Origin: Monosporascus cannonballus
Taxonomy: Eukaryota > Ascomycota > Sordariomycetes > Xylariales
Assembly (NCBI GenBank): GCA_004154925.1
Contig: QJNS01000289.1
Coordinates: 28,928-92,927 of the forward strand
Direction: 5' to 3'
DNA length: 64,000 nucleotides
The notes under the pieces are model-generated. The model made no database searches and had not been told where the DNA came from. It saw only the letters and a list, made by a program, of their open reading frames with translations. Position numbers and translations under genes: made by a program. Numbering within the stretch: position 1 is the stretch's first letter; every line of letters starts with the position of its first letter. Shown here piece by piece: positions 23,491 through 35,090 of this stretch.

Positions 23491-26120
23491 ATGGAGCGGG
23501 CCAGGCCGGGGTCGCGAGCGCTGTTCCCCAAGGGTCCCAGCTTCACCCTCGACGACTTCTCAAGCAAGGACTTTATTGTGCGCGACTTTGTTGAGAGTCT
23601 CACCGAGAGCGCTGTGCCAGAGAACCGACGCTCTGGCCCAGCACAGCAAGCATTTGACCCGAAACCCCTGATCAGAACTTTCGAAAGTACGGCCTGCTTG
23701 ACCCTAGCATAGCCCATAGGGGCTTGACCGTAAGACTACGCTAACATGTGCTTCCAGATGCACTACAGGGGCTTGGGGAGTTGTCGGAAGAATTGCAAAT
23801 GAAGGAGTCGGACCTTCTATCGCAGGTGCGCCGTGCAGAAATCCAACACCATCAGACTCTGGATACCCTCGGCCGGAAACTAGAGCAATCGATCGCCCAG
23901 TTCGAAGACCTCGATGTGCGGCTCAACAACCCCAATGGAAGCGATCGAGGTGGTCGATATGATGCCGACGGAAACGTTGCTTTGCAGATCGGAGAGAAGC
24001 TCGAAGAGCTGGACAGGAAACGGAGGCGCGCCTTGGATGCGAATTTCCTGATTCAATGTTGGCTCGAGGTTAGCGAAACGGGCCAGCTAACGTCCCTACA
24101 AGACATTCAGAGGCAAGGCGGTGCAGAGAACAAAGTCAGATGTGCGGTCATTGCACAACAATTGATGCGCATCAGCCAACGGCTTGACCCAGCATCCTGG
24201 GGCTCGACTAATGGCCTGCACCGAAATGGGGTCACGAATGGAGATGCGACCCCTGTGAAGACGCACAACACTCGGGAGGTGTTAGAGAAATTCTGCGAAA
24301 CCCTGGAGCAGGACCTGTTGAAGCAATTCAACAATAGCTATCGCAGGCAAAACTTCGACGACATGAGGGAATGCGCAAAAGTTCTGTACGACTTCAATGG
24401 AGGCGCCAGCGTCATTGCCGTCTTCGTGAACCAGCACCAGTTCTTCATCGACCGAGACCAACTTCTTGCAGAGGAAGTCACCACCGATGGAGAGACCTGG
24501 GACCAGCTTGCTGACCCGGATTCCGATCCTCCGGGTGTTGAGCCGAGCCTTCAGTCGCTGATCGACGAGGTGCGCATCATCATGCAGGAGGAGTCCTTCA
24601 TCATTAAGAGGGCATTCCCATACTACGAAACTGTCTTAATCAAGTTCATACAAAGGGTCTTCCAACAGTCAATACAGCAGAGATTAGAGATGGTTCTCGG
24701 GAAGGCCGATACCATCTCCTCATTAGCCTTCCTTCGCTCTCTACACGCTTCGAGGAGCTACATAAGCTCGTTAGTAGAGGATCTCAAGGCACACGGCCTC
24801 ACGGAGCATCCCGAGCCATGTTCGGCACAGATCTCGCAGACTCTAGATCAGCAGCTGGAGGAATTGTTCGTTCCGTATATGATAGGAAACTCGTATATCG
24901 ATCGCGAGAAGAAGAGTTTGGAGGAGTTGTACAATTCGCTACTCTTCAAATACAACTTGTACCATTCCAGAAGGAAGAAGGCCCCGACTGGGTTCATGGC
25001 TTCACTTGCACAGCAAGGAAACCAGCTCATGGCAGGTGCGAAGGATGCGTATCTGGAGCGCGTCGACTCGGCCGACCTCACGCCAACGCAAAAGGCTATG
25101 ATGTTGCGTGTCGCTGGTCTCCGCGACAGCGGGCAAAACAAGAACGAGATTGAAGTCGAGGAATCGGACGGTGCCCTCAGCATTGCGTACGCGAAGAGGA
25201 TGATTACCTGGCTCGCGGAAAGCGTCCGACGGACCCTTGAACTAGGCAGCCCAAGCGACACCCCGAAGGACGTCGCCATATTACTAAATCTTTTAATGAC
25301 GAGCATGGGCCGCGTCTACGTCGAAACAGCGCTGGACGCTGCCCTCGAAAAGGCCACGTCCCAGGAGAACACCAAGACGGAGCCCGACCTGAGCTACATG
25401 CCGAGCCTGCGGCCGGCGGTGGCGATCACGAGCATCATGTCCCGCTTTATCACGACGGTGCTCATCCGGCTTGCCGAGTCTAATACGACGGTGCGGCGGA
25501 GCATGGAGGCGCAGGCGAAGACGGGCACCGAGACCATCGAGAAGAAGGCCAACAACGTCATGAAGGCAACGGTGGACGTCGCCGTGAACTGGGTGAGCAA
25601 ATCGCTGGCCCAGCAGAAGAAGACCGACTTCCTGCCACGCGACGAACTCGGCGTCGTCGAGTCCCTGCAGACGCCGACGTGCACAGCGACGTGCGCGTTC
25701 CTGGCGCGCACGGCCCGCGCCGCCGCGCAGGCCGTCGACGGGCAGAACCTCGAGGTCTTCAGCGGCACCCTCGCGCTCGCCGTCCAGCGCCTGCTGCTCG
25801 ACCACTTCCGGCGGTTCCGCGTCAATGCCACGGGCGGGCTGATGGTCACCAAGGACATCGCCAAGTACGTCGCCACGCTCAAGGACGAGCTCGCCCTGCC
25901 CAAGGACGTCGAGGCCGCCGTCGAGCTGCTCTCCGAGATCGGCTACCTCTTCATCATCGGGCCCGAGGCCCTCCGCGAGCGCTCCCGCAACCTCGCCTCC
26001 TCGGGCTCAGGCGCCGCCAGCAATGCCAGGAAGCTCGGCAAGGCCGACTTCAAGGCCTTCGTGCAGATGAGGGACGACGCGCGCTCCGGGGGCGTGCAGA
26101 GCGTGCTTTCCGGTCTTTGA
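23491..26120 (+). CDS. SEC10: Exocyst complex subunit Sec10
   Basis: Sec10 is one of eight exocyst subunits that tether secretory vesicles to the plasma membrane at hyphal tips and septa. Two exons, 23491-23686 and 23758-26120, with a 71-bp intron (GTACGG..CAG, branch-like CTAAC near 23740), give 852 residues, the usual fungal length. The N-terminus carries PSFTLDDFSSKDFIVRDFVE and QAFDPKPLIRTFE. Then come a coiled-coil region (LSEELQMKESDLLSQVRRAE), ALQIGEKLEELDRKRRRALD and FLIQCWLEVSE, followed by the long alpha-helical Sec10 domain to the end (DHFRRFRVNATGGLMVTKD). The 3' third is much richer in GC than the 5' part, which produces long spurious frames on both strands. It is divergent from NUS1 and convergent with the homeobox gene. 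Confidence 0.95.
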
Positions 26121-27523
26121 GGTAGGCGCAGAGTACGGAGCGATGGGGGGTCGTTGAGGGAGCGCCGCCTGAGTCGAAGGGGGGCAGGCGGACGAAGGAG
26201 GGGCCGAGGGAGCGAAAGTCGAGCTTAGGTATGAATATCTTGGGGTGGTGTGTACGTATACGGAGTTCATATGATGCGAATGATACCACGAATCAAGACA
26301 CTACAATTTTCTCTGAGTAGCGGCCACGCTCTCTTGACTGCTCGGTTTCTCTCATGTGATGTCGTCGCCTCCCTCCCACACGCACAAGTCTTACATTTAC
26401 TTCGAATCCAAACGTCCCATGACGAACCGGAGGCGCGCGCCTCCTTTCCGCGTTCTACGACCGACTGCTCTTCTAATTCACGGGGACGTACAAAAGTAAA
26501 TAGCTCTGTTGTTAAGGCAGCGTCATCGCATTCCGTGAATCACCACGCCACGCTACGACGTACGGATTCTCGGGCTTTCGTGATTTGTTCATGTTGCTGC
26601 CGCCTCCCCTCCACTTCCAACCAAAAAAAAGGAGAGGAGGGGGGGGGGGGGGGGGGGGGAGTGCCGAGCGAAAGAAAAACAACCTCAAGAAAAGGGTAAA
26701 GAGGGCTGGCAGCAATTACAAAGGACTGCGGCATTTCCTACACGTTTACTGCCCAGTTGAGGCGGCTCCACACGTCATCGGAGGGACCCCAAATCCCAAG
26801 CGCTTAGGGTATTCGAGTTCCTCCCTTCGGGAAGGGGATATTACATGCCACGAGGCCCAGTGACTGTAAGTGTAACATCCCCCATCTGGGGTTGTTGATA
26901 GGCCATCCTCTTATTCGTGATCCAAGTAGTAGGGACTACGTGAAGTCGTTTGTACGCCTTCACGCCTGTCCGTCATTACCTACCCATACATACCTTCCGG
27001 AACGGTTGTCCCTTTCCCCCCCTTTTACACCGATCACCGCCAAACCTCGCGAAGAAACCCTCCGGCCCCTCTCTCACCATTCCCTTCCCTATCTCTCTCT
27101 GTGCCTTCGGACCAGAAGGCCTATTTCCAACACCGGCCGGGGAAGTGCTTACATGATAGGGGGCACCACAAGGGGGGAAGAAAATAGAATACGTGCCGTC
27201 AGGATATTCTCAACGTGCGTGCCTCCATTACAGTCCGACACTTGGCCGGAGAGCCAAACACCAAGGCGGCGAGGGCGAAAAGACCTTTTTGGTTTAGACA
27301 TTTATGATTCATCTCCTCTTTCCTTAACATTCACAGCATATCCTTTGACCCGGAATTTACACACATGAAGGCGTATGTGCCACTGCACTTCCTAGCTCCG
27401 AAGCTACCGCCTTTTCAAGTAGGCCCGTCCCGGCTCTCTCCCGATTTGTTGGCTACCTCGGGCATTCCCATGCCCGCTCGGACCTATCGGGCCCCCGTAC
27501 CTTCCACGCCCGCGGCCGCCGCT
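26121..27523. other. Intergenic between convergent SEC10 and homeobox genes
   Basis: Contains a G21 tract (26639-26659) preceded by a purine-rich stretch and followed by an AG-rich one, plus CT-rich stretches near 27050-27110. No gene recognised; the frame at 26892-27368 is low in complexity and resembles nothing known. Confidence 0.55.
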
Positions 27524-29616
27524 TCAGCGCCAGTTGCCCTGACTCAGCGACAGCAACCCGGCGATGCAATCCAGGTCGGGCTTCTTGCTCGGGCTTACCT
27601 CGCCGCGCATGAAGCGCTCGACCTCGTTATCGCGCCTCTCTCTCCCGCAGCCGGGCGTGCCTTCCCGGCTACCCCTCCCGCCGTCCTCGAAGATCATCAG
27701 CGGCGAGCCGCCGTGCCTGGCCCCCTTCTGCCGCGGCATCGGCGACGTCTGGGCCCGATTTCCGAGAAAGGTCGGCTTCTTCAGGCCGTTCTGCTCGCCC
27801 AGGACGCGCCCCACACGGCGTGGGTTGTTGCTGGTTGCAAGATGGTCCGCAGATTTTATTGGGCCAACTTCCGGCATGGGCCGCCGGCGGAGAGGATTTC
27901 CATCACTGCCTGGACTCCAATTCTCCTTGTCCGAGTCGCCCGATGGGCTGAGGATACTAATGATGCCGCCTTTATAAGGTTTCTTCGCCGGGACTGGCGT
28001 CTCGGCTGCGATGTTGGTATGTTTCTCGACCGTAAGAGGAGACACGCTCTGCATGCGCGCTACACTGCTGCTTGCTCTACCGAACTTCGCCTTCTTCGCG
28101 GACGCGCCTCGCGCCGGTGGCGCATTGCGTTTAGTTGAGTTTGATCGCAAGATGCCTGAATTTGCGTCGTTGCTTAATAGGCTGTTAAGGCTCGAAGAGC
28201 TGCTTGACCGCAGAAGGCTTATGGCGGCTACGGCCGAACCAGAAGATTCGTTCTCCGCCTGCTTGGTGAGTTCGTCACGCGTATCAGCTTCACAGCATGA
28301 TTCCCAGGCGTGCACATCCCGCGACCGGCCACGCTTCAGTTGAGGCGGAAGGTGAGCGGTCAGTGTCGAGATAGGCGGGAGAGTAACGCCGTCAATGGCG
28401 CTCCGGCTTCTATGGAGAGTGCGGTGGGTGCGAACTGGTGGCAGGGTGTCCGCATCAACTGGAAGTTGAAGTGGGACGGGCCGTGGTGGGGATGGCTGAG
28501 AGGCTACCAGCTCAGCCTTGCCCTCCAAAGACAGTGACAAGCGGACTGACGAGGATGAAGGTGGTGGGAGAATAGAGGGGGGCAAACTTTGAGCAGTCGG
28601 GCTCAAGTAAGATGGGAACGATGCTCTTCTACCCACCGGTTAGTACTGGCGCCACGAATGCAAAGATTATTACATGCCTGAAGGAGTCTTCGGCAGCTCG
28701 GTCGAAGGTGGACGAAGTAGAAAACGGGTTCCCGAAGTTCCATCGGTTCGACAAGTACCCGATCGAGCTTGACACGGAGTGGGACAATATCTGCGAGTCG
28801 CCCTCGGCCTCGCCCTTTTGGGAAGATAGAAGCGTGTCCGAGTCGCTGCCGTCACCTTCAGACTTTAGCGGCGCATCTAGAATTACCGATTGACCTCCTT
28901 GAGCTCCTTCTGGGGAAGATTGCGACGCTCGTCGAGACCCTACGTGTCCTGGGGTTGAGGGTTGCTGAACCACGCCACTAACCGCTCCGGCCTCTCCACG
29001 TGTCTCCTGGGACTGCTCCCCTCCTGCTTGAGAGCCGTGCTGCACGGGTTCAGCAGAAATAACCTGCACGCCACCACCATACCGCAGAGCAGCAATTTCC
29101 TGGGGCGAAAGTGGACGCGATTTTCGACGGTCATTCTGGCGGCGGTTCTGGAACCAGATCTGGGCGAGGAAAGCCGCGTCAGTACCAATTGGTGTCGAAT
29201 AGGCCTTCATTGAACATATGGACGCGTCAAGAGGCCTCTGCTGCCCTCCCTAATCAGACTTACCTGGACCTCCTTCTCGTTAAGCGAGACACGCGTCACT
29301 ATGTCGAGACGCGCCGCCTTGTCGGGTTTGGGGTTCGAATTATACGCCGCTTCGAGGATTGCCTTGTCCTGAGTCCTGCAGATAGAGCCGTGTCAACCAG
29401 ACAACGCTCTCGTAACAGTACAGAGAGCGAGTTCAGAAACACCCACGTTGTCCGCTTACGCTTCCCCTTGGGGTGTTTCTCACACTCGACACCCTCATTC
29501 GGATAGGCGGGCTCCAATCGAAAGGACGATTCGAGTGACAAGGTGGACGAGTCCGGATTACTACTCGGGAAGCTAGGCTCTACTGCGTCACGGTTTGGCG
29601 GGAGGGTTGACGCCAT
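27524..29616 (-). CDS. Homeobox transcription factor (Yox1/Yhp1-like), with a GC-AG intron
   Basis: DNA-binding regulator; yeast relatives Yox1/Yhp1 repress cell-cycle genes, but the function here is inferred from the domain only. Four exons: 29616-29447, 29375-29264, 29159-28678 and 28628-27524, 622 residues. The homeodomain (about residues 51-110) is assembled from three exons: KGKRKRTT, then TQDKAILEAAYNSNPKPDKA and SLNEKEVQ, then IWFQNRRQNDRRK (W96, F97, N99 and R101 are the invariant helix-3 residues). Introns 1 and 2 are 71 and 104 bp with GT..AG ends. Intron 3 (28677-28629, 49 bp) only keeps the frame with a GC donor, AG|GCATGT, a perfect TACTAAC branch site and TAG acceptor. The rest is Ser/Pro-rich with a KENWSPGSD patch and a C-terminal AGLLSLSQGNWR block that I take to be conserved. 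Confidence 0.92.
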
Positions 29617-30832
29617 GTTGACGGTGGCAGGTGGGTGAGGAAACGCGGGTAGGGTACGAGAATCAAGGTTTATTTATACATGCATGGTCCAGCGTAAGAG
29701 ACACGCGAAAACGAACAACAAGCAAGCCTTCTACAAAAAGCCTTCGGGATCCTCGTTGTGACGTCGAGAATGGACAAGGAAAGAGTACGAGGCGGGAGAA
29801 GAGGTATGAACCAGAGGACAGAAGGTAGGGTCAAGGTAGTTTGCAGAATAGGCTCAAGTAAGTAGGTAGGTAGGTAGGTAAGTAGAGGTGAGGGAGGCTG
29901 GAGTAGCTCTGTTAGTTAGTCTAATATGGTGGGACCTCAAAAGAACGTGTCGAACTGGGGGGGTTTTTTTTCGATCAACCGCGTTGTGGGTAACCGGAAA
30001 AGCCCAAGCTTGTAAAGGCAATTGAGTGCATTAGCTCTGACTATGCATGTAACCTACGAGGTAAGTAAATACCGGTGGCTGCGCGCTACACCAATCACTA
30101 CCCACAGCGTGTCGGGTCGACCAATGAGAATTCTCCGTCGCGTCCAGAGATGGCCCGAAAAGGAAGGATGTTTTTTATCAACTCCTCCGTCTCCAGGTTG
30201 ACCAGCTCAATACTTTCTCTTCGAACCAACACAACACTTACAAACGTCGCCAAATACTTACTGGGGTAACTTGCTTGTTAATTAGGCCATACACTTACCA
30301 AAGCAGCTAAATTGTTTAATTGAACTCTACTTCGTAACCGCAGCTTCAATGTCTGGTATTGCAGGAATGATCTACGACAAGGATCACACGGATTCCCTGG
30401 GGTAACATAACAAACAACCCAGCAACAGATATCGCATATGTGATGTGACTAGAACGATCCAAGCCTTTGTCTCTACTTCCCAAGGTCGACAGGGCAATGT
30501 CAGACGTAGTCCCTCTCCGGAAAGTACTACTGCTGACTCGAACGAGCATAGTACGCTTATTGGACCGTTCAACAACAATGAAGTACACTTGCCTCAGCCG
30601 GCCGTGGTCGAGCTGGCGTGATCCTGTTGCTTCGTGGACGATGCTATTGTTCGACGCTTTCGAAATATATTTATATATATATATGTGTGTGTGTCCTTGG
30701 ACACTCAAGCATACGATCCTATTGCTGCGATCTCCGTATGGTCGCATCTCTGTGAGGTAACAACCAACACACACTCCATTGCATACCCGCAACCGAAGCC
30801 CAGCTCCCCCCACGTGGTGCATGTACATCAGC
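29617..30832. other. Intergenic; GTAG microsatellite
   Basis: Upstream side of the homeobox gene. A GTAG/GTAA tetranucleotide repeat lies at 29857-29885 and a (TA)n/(TG)n stretch near 30668-30692. A 185-codon frame on the minus strand (30346-30903) has no features of a real protein. Confidence 0.5.
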
Positions 30833-31084
30833 ATGGAGCAGTACGCTATCATCTTCCTTAGCATACTTGGCCTGCTTGCTGCCGTTGTCTTCTTCTTAGC
30901 CATCTACGGCCCCTCTTCCCAGCGGGCGCCGGTGATTAATCATACAACATCTGACTATCGCTACACACCTTCCCAACAGGATATGGTAAATGGCCCATAC
31001 GTCTTCGACGACATGTTGCCTCCGGGCGAGGCGGTGATCATGCAGCGGGAGACTACCGCAAAGCCTACGGGTCGCCTGTGTTGA
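30833..31084 (+). CDS. Possible small single-pass membrane protein, 83 residues
   Basis: I do not recognise this protein. From the ATG at 30833 the product starts MEQYAIIFLSILGLLAAVVF, a strong transmembrane segment of about 20 residues, followed by a Pro/Ser/Thr-rich polar tail and a short acidic-hydrophobic part (GPYVFDDMLPPGEAVIM), ending TGRLC. The hydrophobic N-terminus directly after the Met would suit a type III or signal-anchored small protein. An in-frame ATG lies 12 bp upstream (30821). There is no intron within the frame. The surrounding kilobases are otherwise empty. It could be a real small gene, one exon of a longer one, or a chance frame. Confidence 0.4.
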   Translation: MEQYAIIFLSILGLLAAVVFFLAIYGPSSQRAPVINHTTSDYRYTPSQQDMVNGPYVFDDMLPPGEAVIMQRETTAKPTGRLC

Positions 31085-33266
31085 GCCGATTATACTAAAC
31101 GTAATCCAATAAACGGGACAAGAGGGGTAGGCATGGCTATTAGATGTTGACGGCGGGGCAATTCCCTCAGAAGGATGATAGGGGACAAGGTCAGAAACTG
31201 AGTCGATACCTTTTAAGTCGATGTCAGAGCCTAGGAATACACAATAATTTACACGGTCGTGGAAGACAGCCTTTAGGGCGATCAACAAACAGTTTCAAGG
31301 AATCGTTCCTAGATCGCCTTGTGAAAAGGTACTCGTGGTTCTACATAACCGGACGCGAAGATGCGGTGCGTATATGGGCCGCGGCTTGATCTACGCTGCT
31401 TGGCAATTATTTCACCCAATCTGCGAGACATGTTCTTCCTCAACTGCCTTTACACTTTCCAGGGGAAATGCCTGCTAGTGAGATGGCCACATGTATTGGC
31501 CCGTTGGGAGGGGGACTTCTTAGGTCAGCTTCTAGATGATCATACGGCGCTCATGACTACTATCACAGAGAATATAGCCAGGTATGCGACGTAGTCGCTA
31601 TAGTTCTGTATCATCTACACTAGGCTTAGCGAATAACGAGGATAGACGTTGAAACATTGGACAGCTATCTAAGTCCATGGCAGATGGATGGGCGCGCTAG
31701 TTTCTGAAAGGGGTAGTTGTCTGTCAAAGAGCGCATGGGGCAGTCGGCTTTGTCCATCAGAGTAGATAACCCAATCCCAACACGGCCGTCCTCTCACACA
31801 AGAATAATTCCCTCATCGACTAATCCCGTGACCACGTATATAATCCTTTATTCTCTCATTACGCTGCTTTCCCCGCCTCCCTGCTCCACGAATGGACGCA
31901 CCAGCTACGTACCTAACTTACGCCAGAACAGTCCATAACCACATGCATATCTACGCCAAAACCACCTCCACGCGATGACTCCAACAGCAACCGTGGTCCC
32001 GCCCCTACTCCCAGTCGTCACTCTGCGCTTTCCAGCCTGGTGCAAACGGTCGCCCTCGCGGTCCTCTGCGGTGGACGCAGTGCTGAGAGGCGCTCGGCCG
32101 GATGCCGGACGGCGCGGCTGCATGGACGCTCGCTTATGGGCCGGATCTTGCAAGTACCCCCGGCGGCCGTGAAGCGGGTAAGGTCCGTGGCGCTATCACG
32201 GGAGCAGGGAGGAAAGTACCGCAACAATCGCGTGACGGCCAGGGGTCGGGTCGGTCGACTGACACAGGTAGGCAGCGGAGCACTGGCTGGCCGGATATGA
32301 CTGCGGCACGGACATTGAATAACAGATTTGGTCGGCGGTAGGTATCACCTATTTTCCAGCCGTAAATAGAAGCTTACTTAAGACTATTCGTGGCTGACTT
32401 AAAAGCATTCCCGCCTATATAAGGACATACTTCCTAGGACATACCTTGGCAGTTATAAGTGGTAAGTTAGCTTGCAGCTTTTATATTGCGTCCTTAGATA
32501 TGACCTAATACCTGCTCAGACTTGTCATATCTGGAATCATCACGGATGCTACGGTATCGACAGTCGCTCGGTATCAGCTCAAGTCCTGGGGCTCCCCCAT
32601 CTCTTCTCCCCCCACCAGTCACTATCGAGTAAACCCAACAGGAAAATGCAGATGGTAGTAGCCATCAGCGCATGTCGTCATCAGGTCCGAGCTCGTTTTC
32701 CGCCATCGGCACTGAGACTGAATCCGGAACTAGATATCTACTATCCAGCCAACCTCTATGCTCTTGTCTGCGTCATCTTCATGGGGGCAGCGGTAGGCAT
32801 ACGTCCCGCGTACTAGAGGCATTGCTGACATAGTACTCTTCACTTGTTTCTCGCTGTTGTCATTGATACACTTGAACATTCGTTCGAGATTTCCAGGCGA
32901 CGGATAGGGAAGCATGGTGCTGTCCCTAAGGTCAATTCACCCGCTTGGGAAAGATAAGAGACAATATTCATCAATTGGACCTTAGACAGGACTGGTGAGT
33001 AAAGAGAATAGCAATGGACGACCCAGGTGGGTATTGATTCACGCAAAATCATCAGGCGCATCTATCCCATGTGATACCAGACCGAAGTGAAGGCCCGCAG
33101 CCTGTTGGGGGCTTTTTGCCCGTTGACAATCGATTATCGTCTATACACACCGTCTATGGTATCGGTTCAGTTAGGGTCGAGGTTCCATCCTCGTCCCACG
33201 TGCAAGGGCACGCGATCAGCGTCGCCGGTGAAACTCCAATCCGCAAATCTATTTATACCTCGCGCT
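31085..33266. other. Intergenic, no gene recognised
   Basis: Frames up to about 140 codons only, mostly overlapping on several strands; none has a known motif. Downstream side of the NAD kinase gene. Confidence 0.55.
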
Positions 33267-35090
33267 CTAGAGGCCCAGGAGGCTCATCTGTCTCCTTACG
33301 GGGCTCGCGCTGGCGCTGCCGTCCTCGCTGGCGTAGCAGGCCGAGTCGGTGTCTATGTCCCACTCGGGCTCGTCGTCCTCCTTGTCCGACGACCCATTCT
33401 GGCCACCGATCTTGGGATCGAAGCCTTTCTGCGTGGCGGCGCGCGTGTTCCACTGCAGCGTGCACGACACGCTGTCGAACCACTCCGTGTCGGTGCGCAT
33501 GACGGTGGGGAAGGGGTACTGCGAGGCGGTGATGGTCACGTAGTCGCCCTTCTTCAGCTCGACCCGGCCCTTCCCGTCGAAGGCACAGTAGGCCGTGGCG
33601 CGGGAGTTCCGCGGGACGGAGACCTTGAGGAGCATGGTGTCGCTCAACACCATCGGCCGGAACGACAATGTGTGCGGGCAGATGGGGGTGAGCAATATGG
33701 CGGGAATGTCGGGATGAACCAGGGACCCCCCGGCGGACAGGGAGTATGCCGTTGACCCGGTGGGAGTAGAGAAGATGCAGCCGTCCGCCTGGACCACGGT
33801 TAAGAGCTCGTTGTCGCCATAGAGTTCCAGGTTGGAAACGTAGGGCGACGGGCCGCGATCAATCAGAAGCTCGTTGAGAACTTCAAATTGATCGCCCTCC
33901 TCCACTTGCCCGGCTGCCTCGTTATTCCGGAAGATGGTGCACGTGAAGCGCATGCGCAAGTTGACGCGCATACCCTCACCGCCCATGACTCGGTTAAGAT
34001 GTTGTTTGTACTTCTCAAACTCGAAAGTGGTCAAGAAGCCAAGACTCCCCAAGCTGAAGGAGAGAACCGGTGGGACAATCCTTTGAAATAACCAGGATGT
34101 GAACAACACGGTGCCGTCACCTCCGAGCGTCAGAACGAGGTCGAACTTCTCCGGTTGAGTCCAGCAGAGATCGGGGGTCCAGTAGCGCAGCATAGACTGG
34201 AAGCGAGGATCCTCGTCGACGATGCCCGGGGCACCGAATCGCTTGGAGTTGCGCAGTTTTGCGTCAACGTAGACGTTAACGCCTATATCCGAGCCGTACC
34301 TCGGAGTTCTCAGGAGCCACGTGGCCAACTCTCTTGTCAAATACACCAGTTCGTTGTCGCGAGCCTTTGTGACGATCATGACGTTCCTGACTGCGCGCCT
34401 AATGGGTCGGCGCTGGAGTTGCTTCGACACCTCGCGGACGCTGGTGGCGGTCTGCACCAGTCTGGAGTGCGACATCCACTCATCTTCCTTGATCTCCTCA
34501 AGAACCTTCTCTATATCGACGGCGTCATCAAACTGATTGTGGTAGAAACAGGGTGACTGCAAGGCGGGAAATGCGGTGGCAGGAGTCAAGCTCCGCTGAG
34601 CGATTCCGGAAAGGGCACCGCAGAGCTTCTGCGTCGAACCGGACGAGGGCTGTGCCTGGTCGGCAGGCGACTGCGCGGACAACATGCCGTTCAGGGATAA
34701 GGCCTCAGGCTTGTTTTTTCTGGCGACAGATGCCAAAGCTTTCATAATAGTCTGGCGCGGAACAGATTCAACCGAACGAGCGTTCTGGCGGTGACCAAAG
34801 CGCGAGCTGTCGCTCTGCGGAGGCAGGCCAGCGCTCCGAACTTCTAAAGCGCCGGGAGCCTTAGATAGCAAATCGTCTTGGCCACCATCATCAACCGAGT
34901 GGAAGTGGTTAAAGTGAATGTCTGGCGAAGGGATCTTTGACAACGGGGGAACAGATGAAGTCCTCGAGGGCTGCATCTGTCTGTTCTTAAATGGACCGGA
35001 ATTTGCTGGGCGGTCTTCAGCGGGGTTAGTCGGCTCTCCTGCTAAATGCGGCGCAGACCTCGGGGATGTCTTTGTGGATAATCCCGTCAT
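33267..35090 (-). CDS. UTR1: ATP-NAD kinase (Utr1/Yef1 family)
   Basis: Phosphorylates NAD (or NADH) with ATP to make NADP(H), for biosynthesis and redox defence. Single exon, 607 residues. The frame is open 5 codons further upstream but has no earlier ATG. The first ~200 residues are Ser/Pro-rich and variable. The catalytic region begins near VRNVMIVTKARDNELVYLTR and contains the signature FDLVLTLGGDGTVLF (GGDGT), FSLGSLGFLTTFEF, the NE box LNELLIDRGPSPYVS, and the glycine-rich QADGCIFSTPTGSTAYSLSA, all expected for PF01513. The C-terminus is acidic (DKEDDEPEWDIDTDSA). Lack of an obvious mitochondrial presequence favours the cytosolic Utr1 type over Pos5. The exact paralogue is an inference from length and N-terminus. 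Confidence 0.95.
   Translation of the reverse strand: MTGLSTKTSPRSAPHLAGEPTNPAEDRPANSGPFKNRQMQPSRTSSVPPLSKIPSPDIHFNHFHSVDDGGQDDLLSKAPGALEVRSAGLPPQSDSSRFGHRQNARSVESVPRQTIMKALASVARKNKPEALSLNGMLSAQSPADQAQPSSGSTQKLCGALSGIAQRSLTPATAFPALQSPCFYHNQFDDAVDIEKVLEEIKEDEWMSHSRLVQTATSVREVSKQLQRRPIRRAVRNVMIVTKARDNELVYLTRELATWLLRTPRYGSDIGVNVYVDAKLRNSKRFGAPGIVDEDPRFQSMLRYWTPDLCWTQPEKFDLVLTLGGDGTVLFTSWLFQRIVPPVLSFSLGSLGFLTTFEFEKYKQHLNRVMGGEGMRVNLRMRFTCTIFRNNEAAGQVEEGDQFEVLNELLIDRGPSPYVSNLELYGDNELLTVVQADGCIFSTPTGSTAYSLSAGGSLVHPDIPAILLTPICPHTLSFRPMVLSDTMLLKVSVPRNSRATAYCAFDGKGRVELKKGDYVTITASQYPFPTVMRTDTEWFDSVSCTLQWNTRAATQKGFDPKIGGQNGSSDKEDDEPEWDIDTDSACYASEDGSASASPVRRQMSLLGL

Noticed and set aside
25293..25903. 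Two frames of about 170 codons on the minus strand
   Set aside because: Antisense to the GC-rich 3' part of SEC10, which is conserved on the other strand.
27365..28138. 257-codon frame on the plus strand
   Set aside because: Lies antisense to the last exon of the homeobox gene, with biased composition and no motif. It is the shadow of a Ser/Pro/Arg-rich coding strand.
30346..30903. 185-codon frame on the minus strand
   Set aside because: No domain, crosses the TA/TG simple repeat and overlaps the better small membrane-protein frame.
33087..33755. 222-codon frame on the plus strand
   Set aside because: Mostly antisense to the conserved C-terminal part of NAD kinase; no domain of its own.
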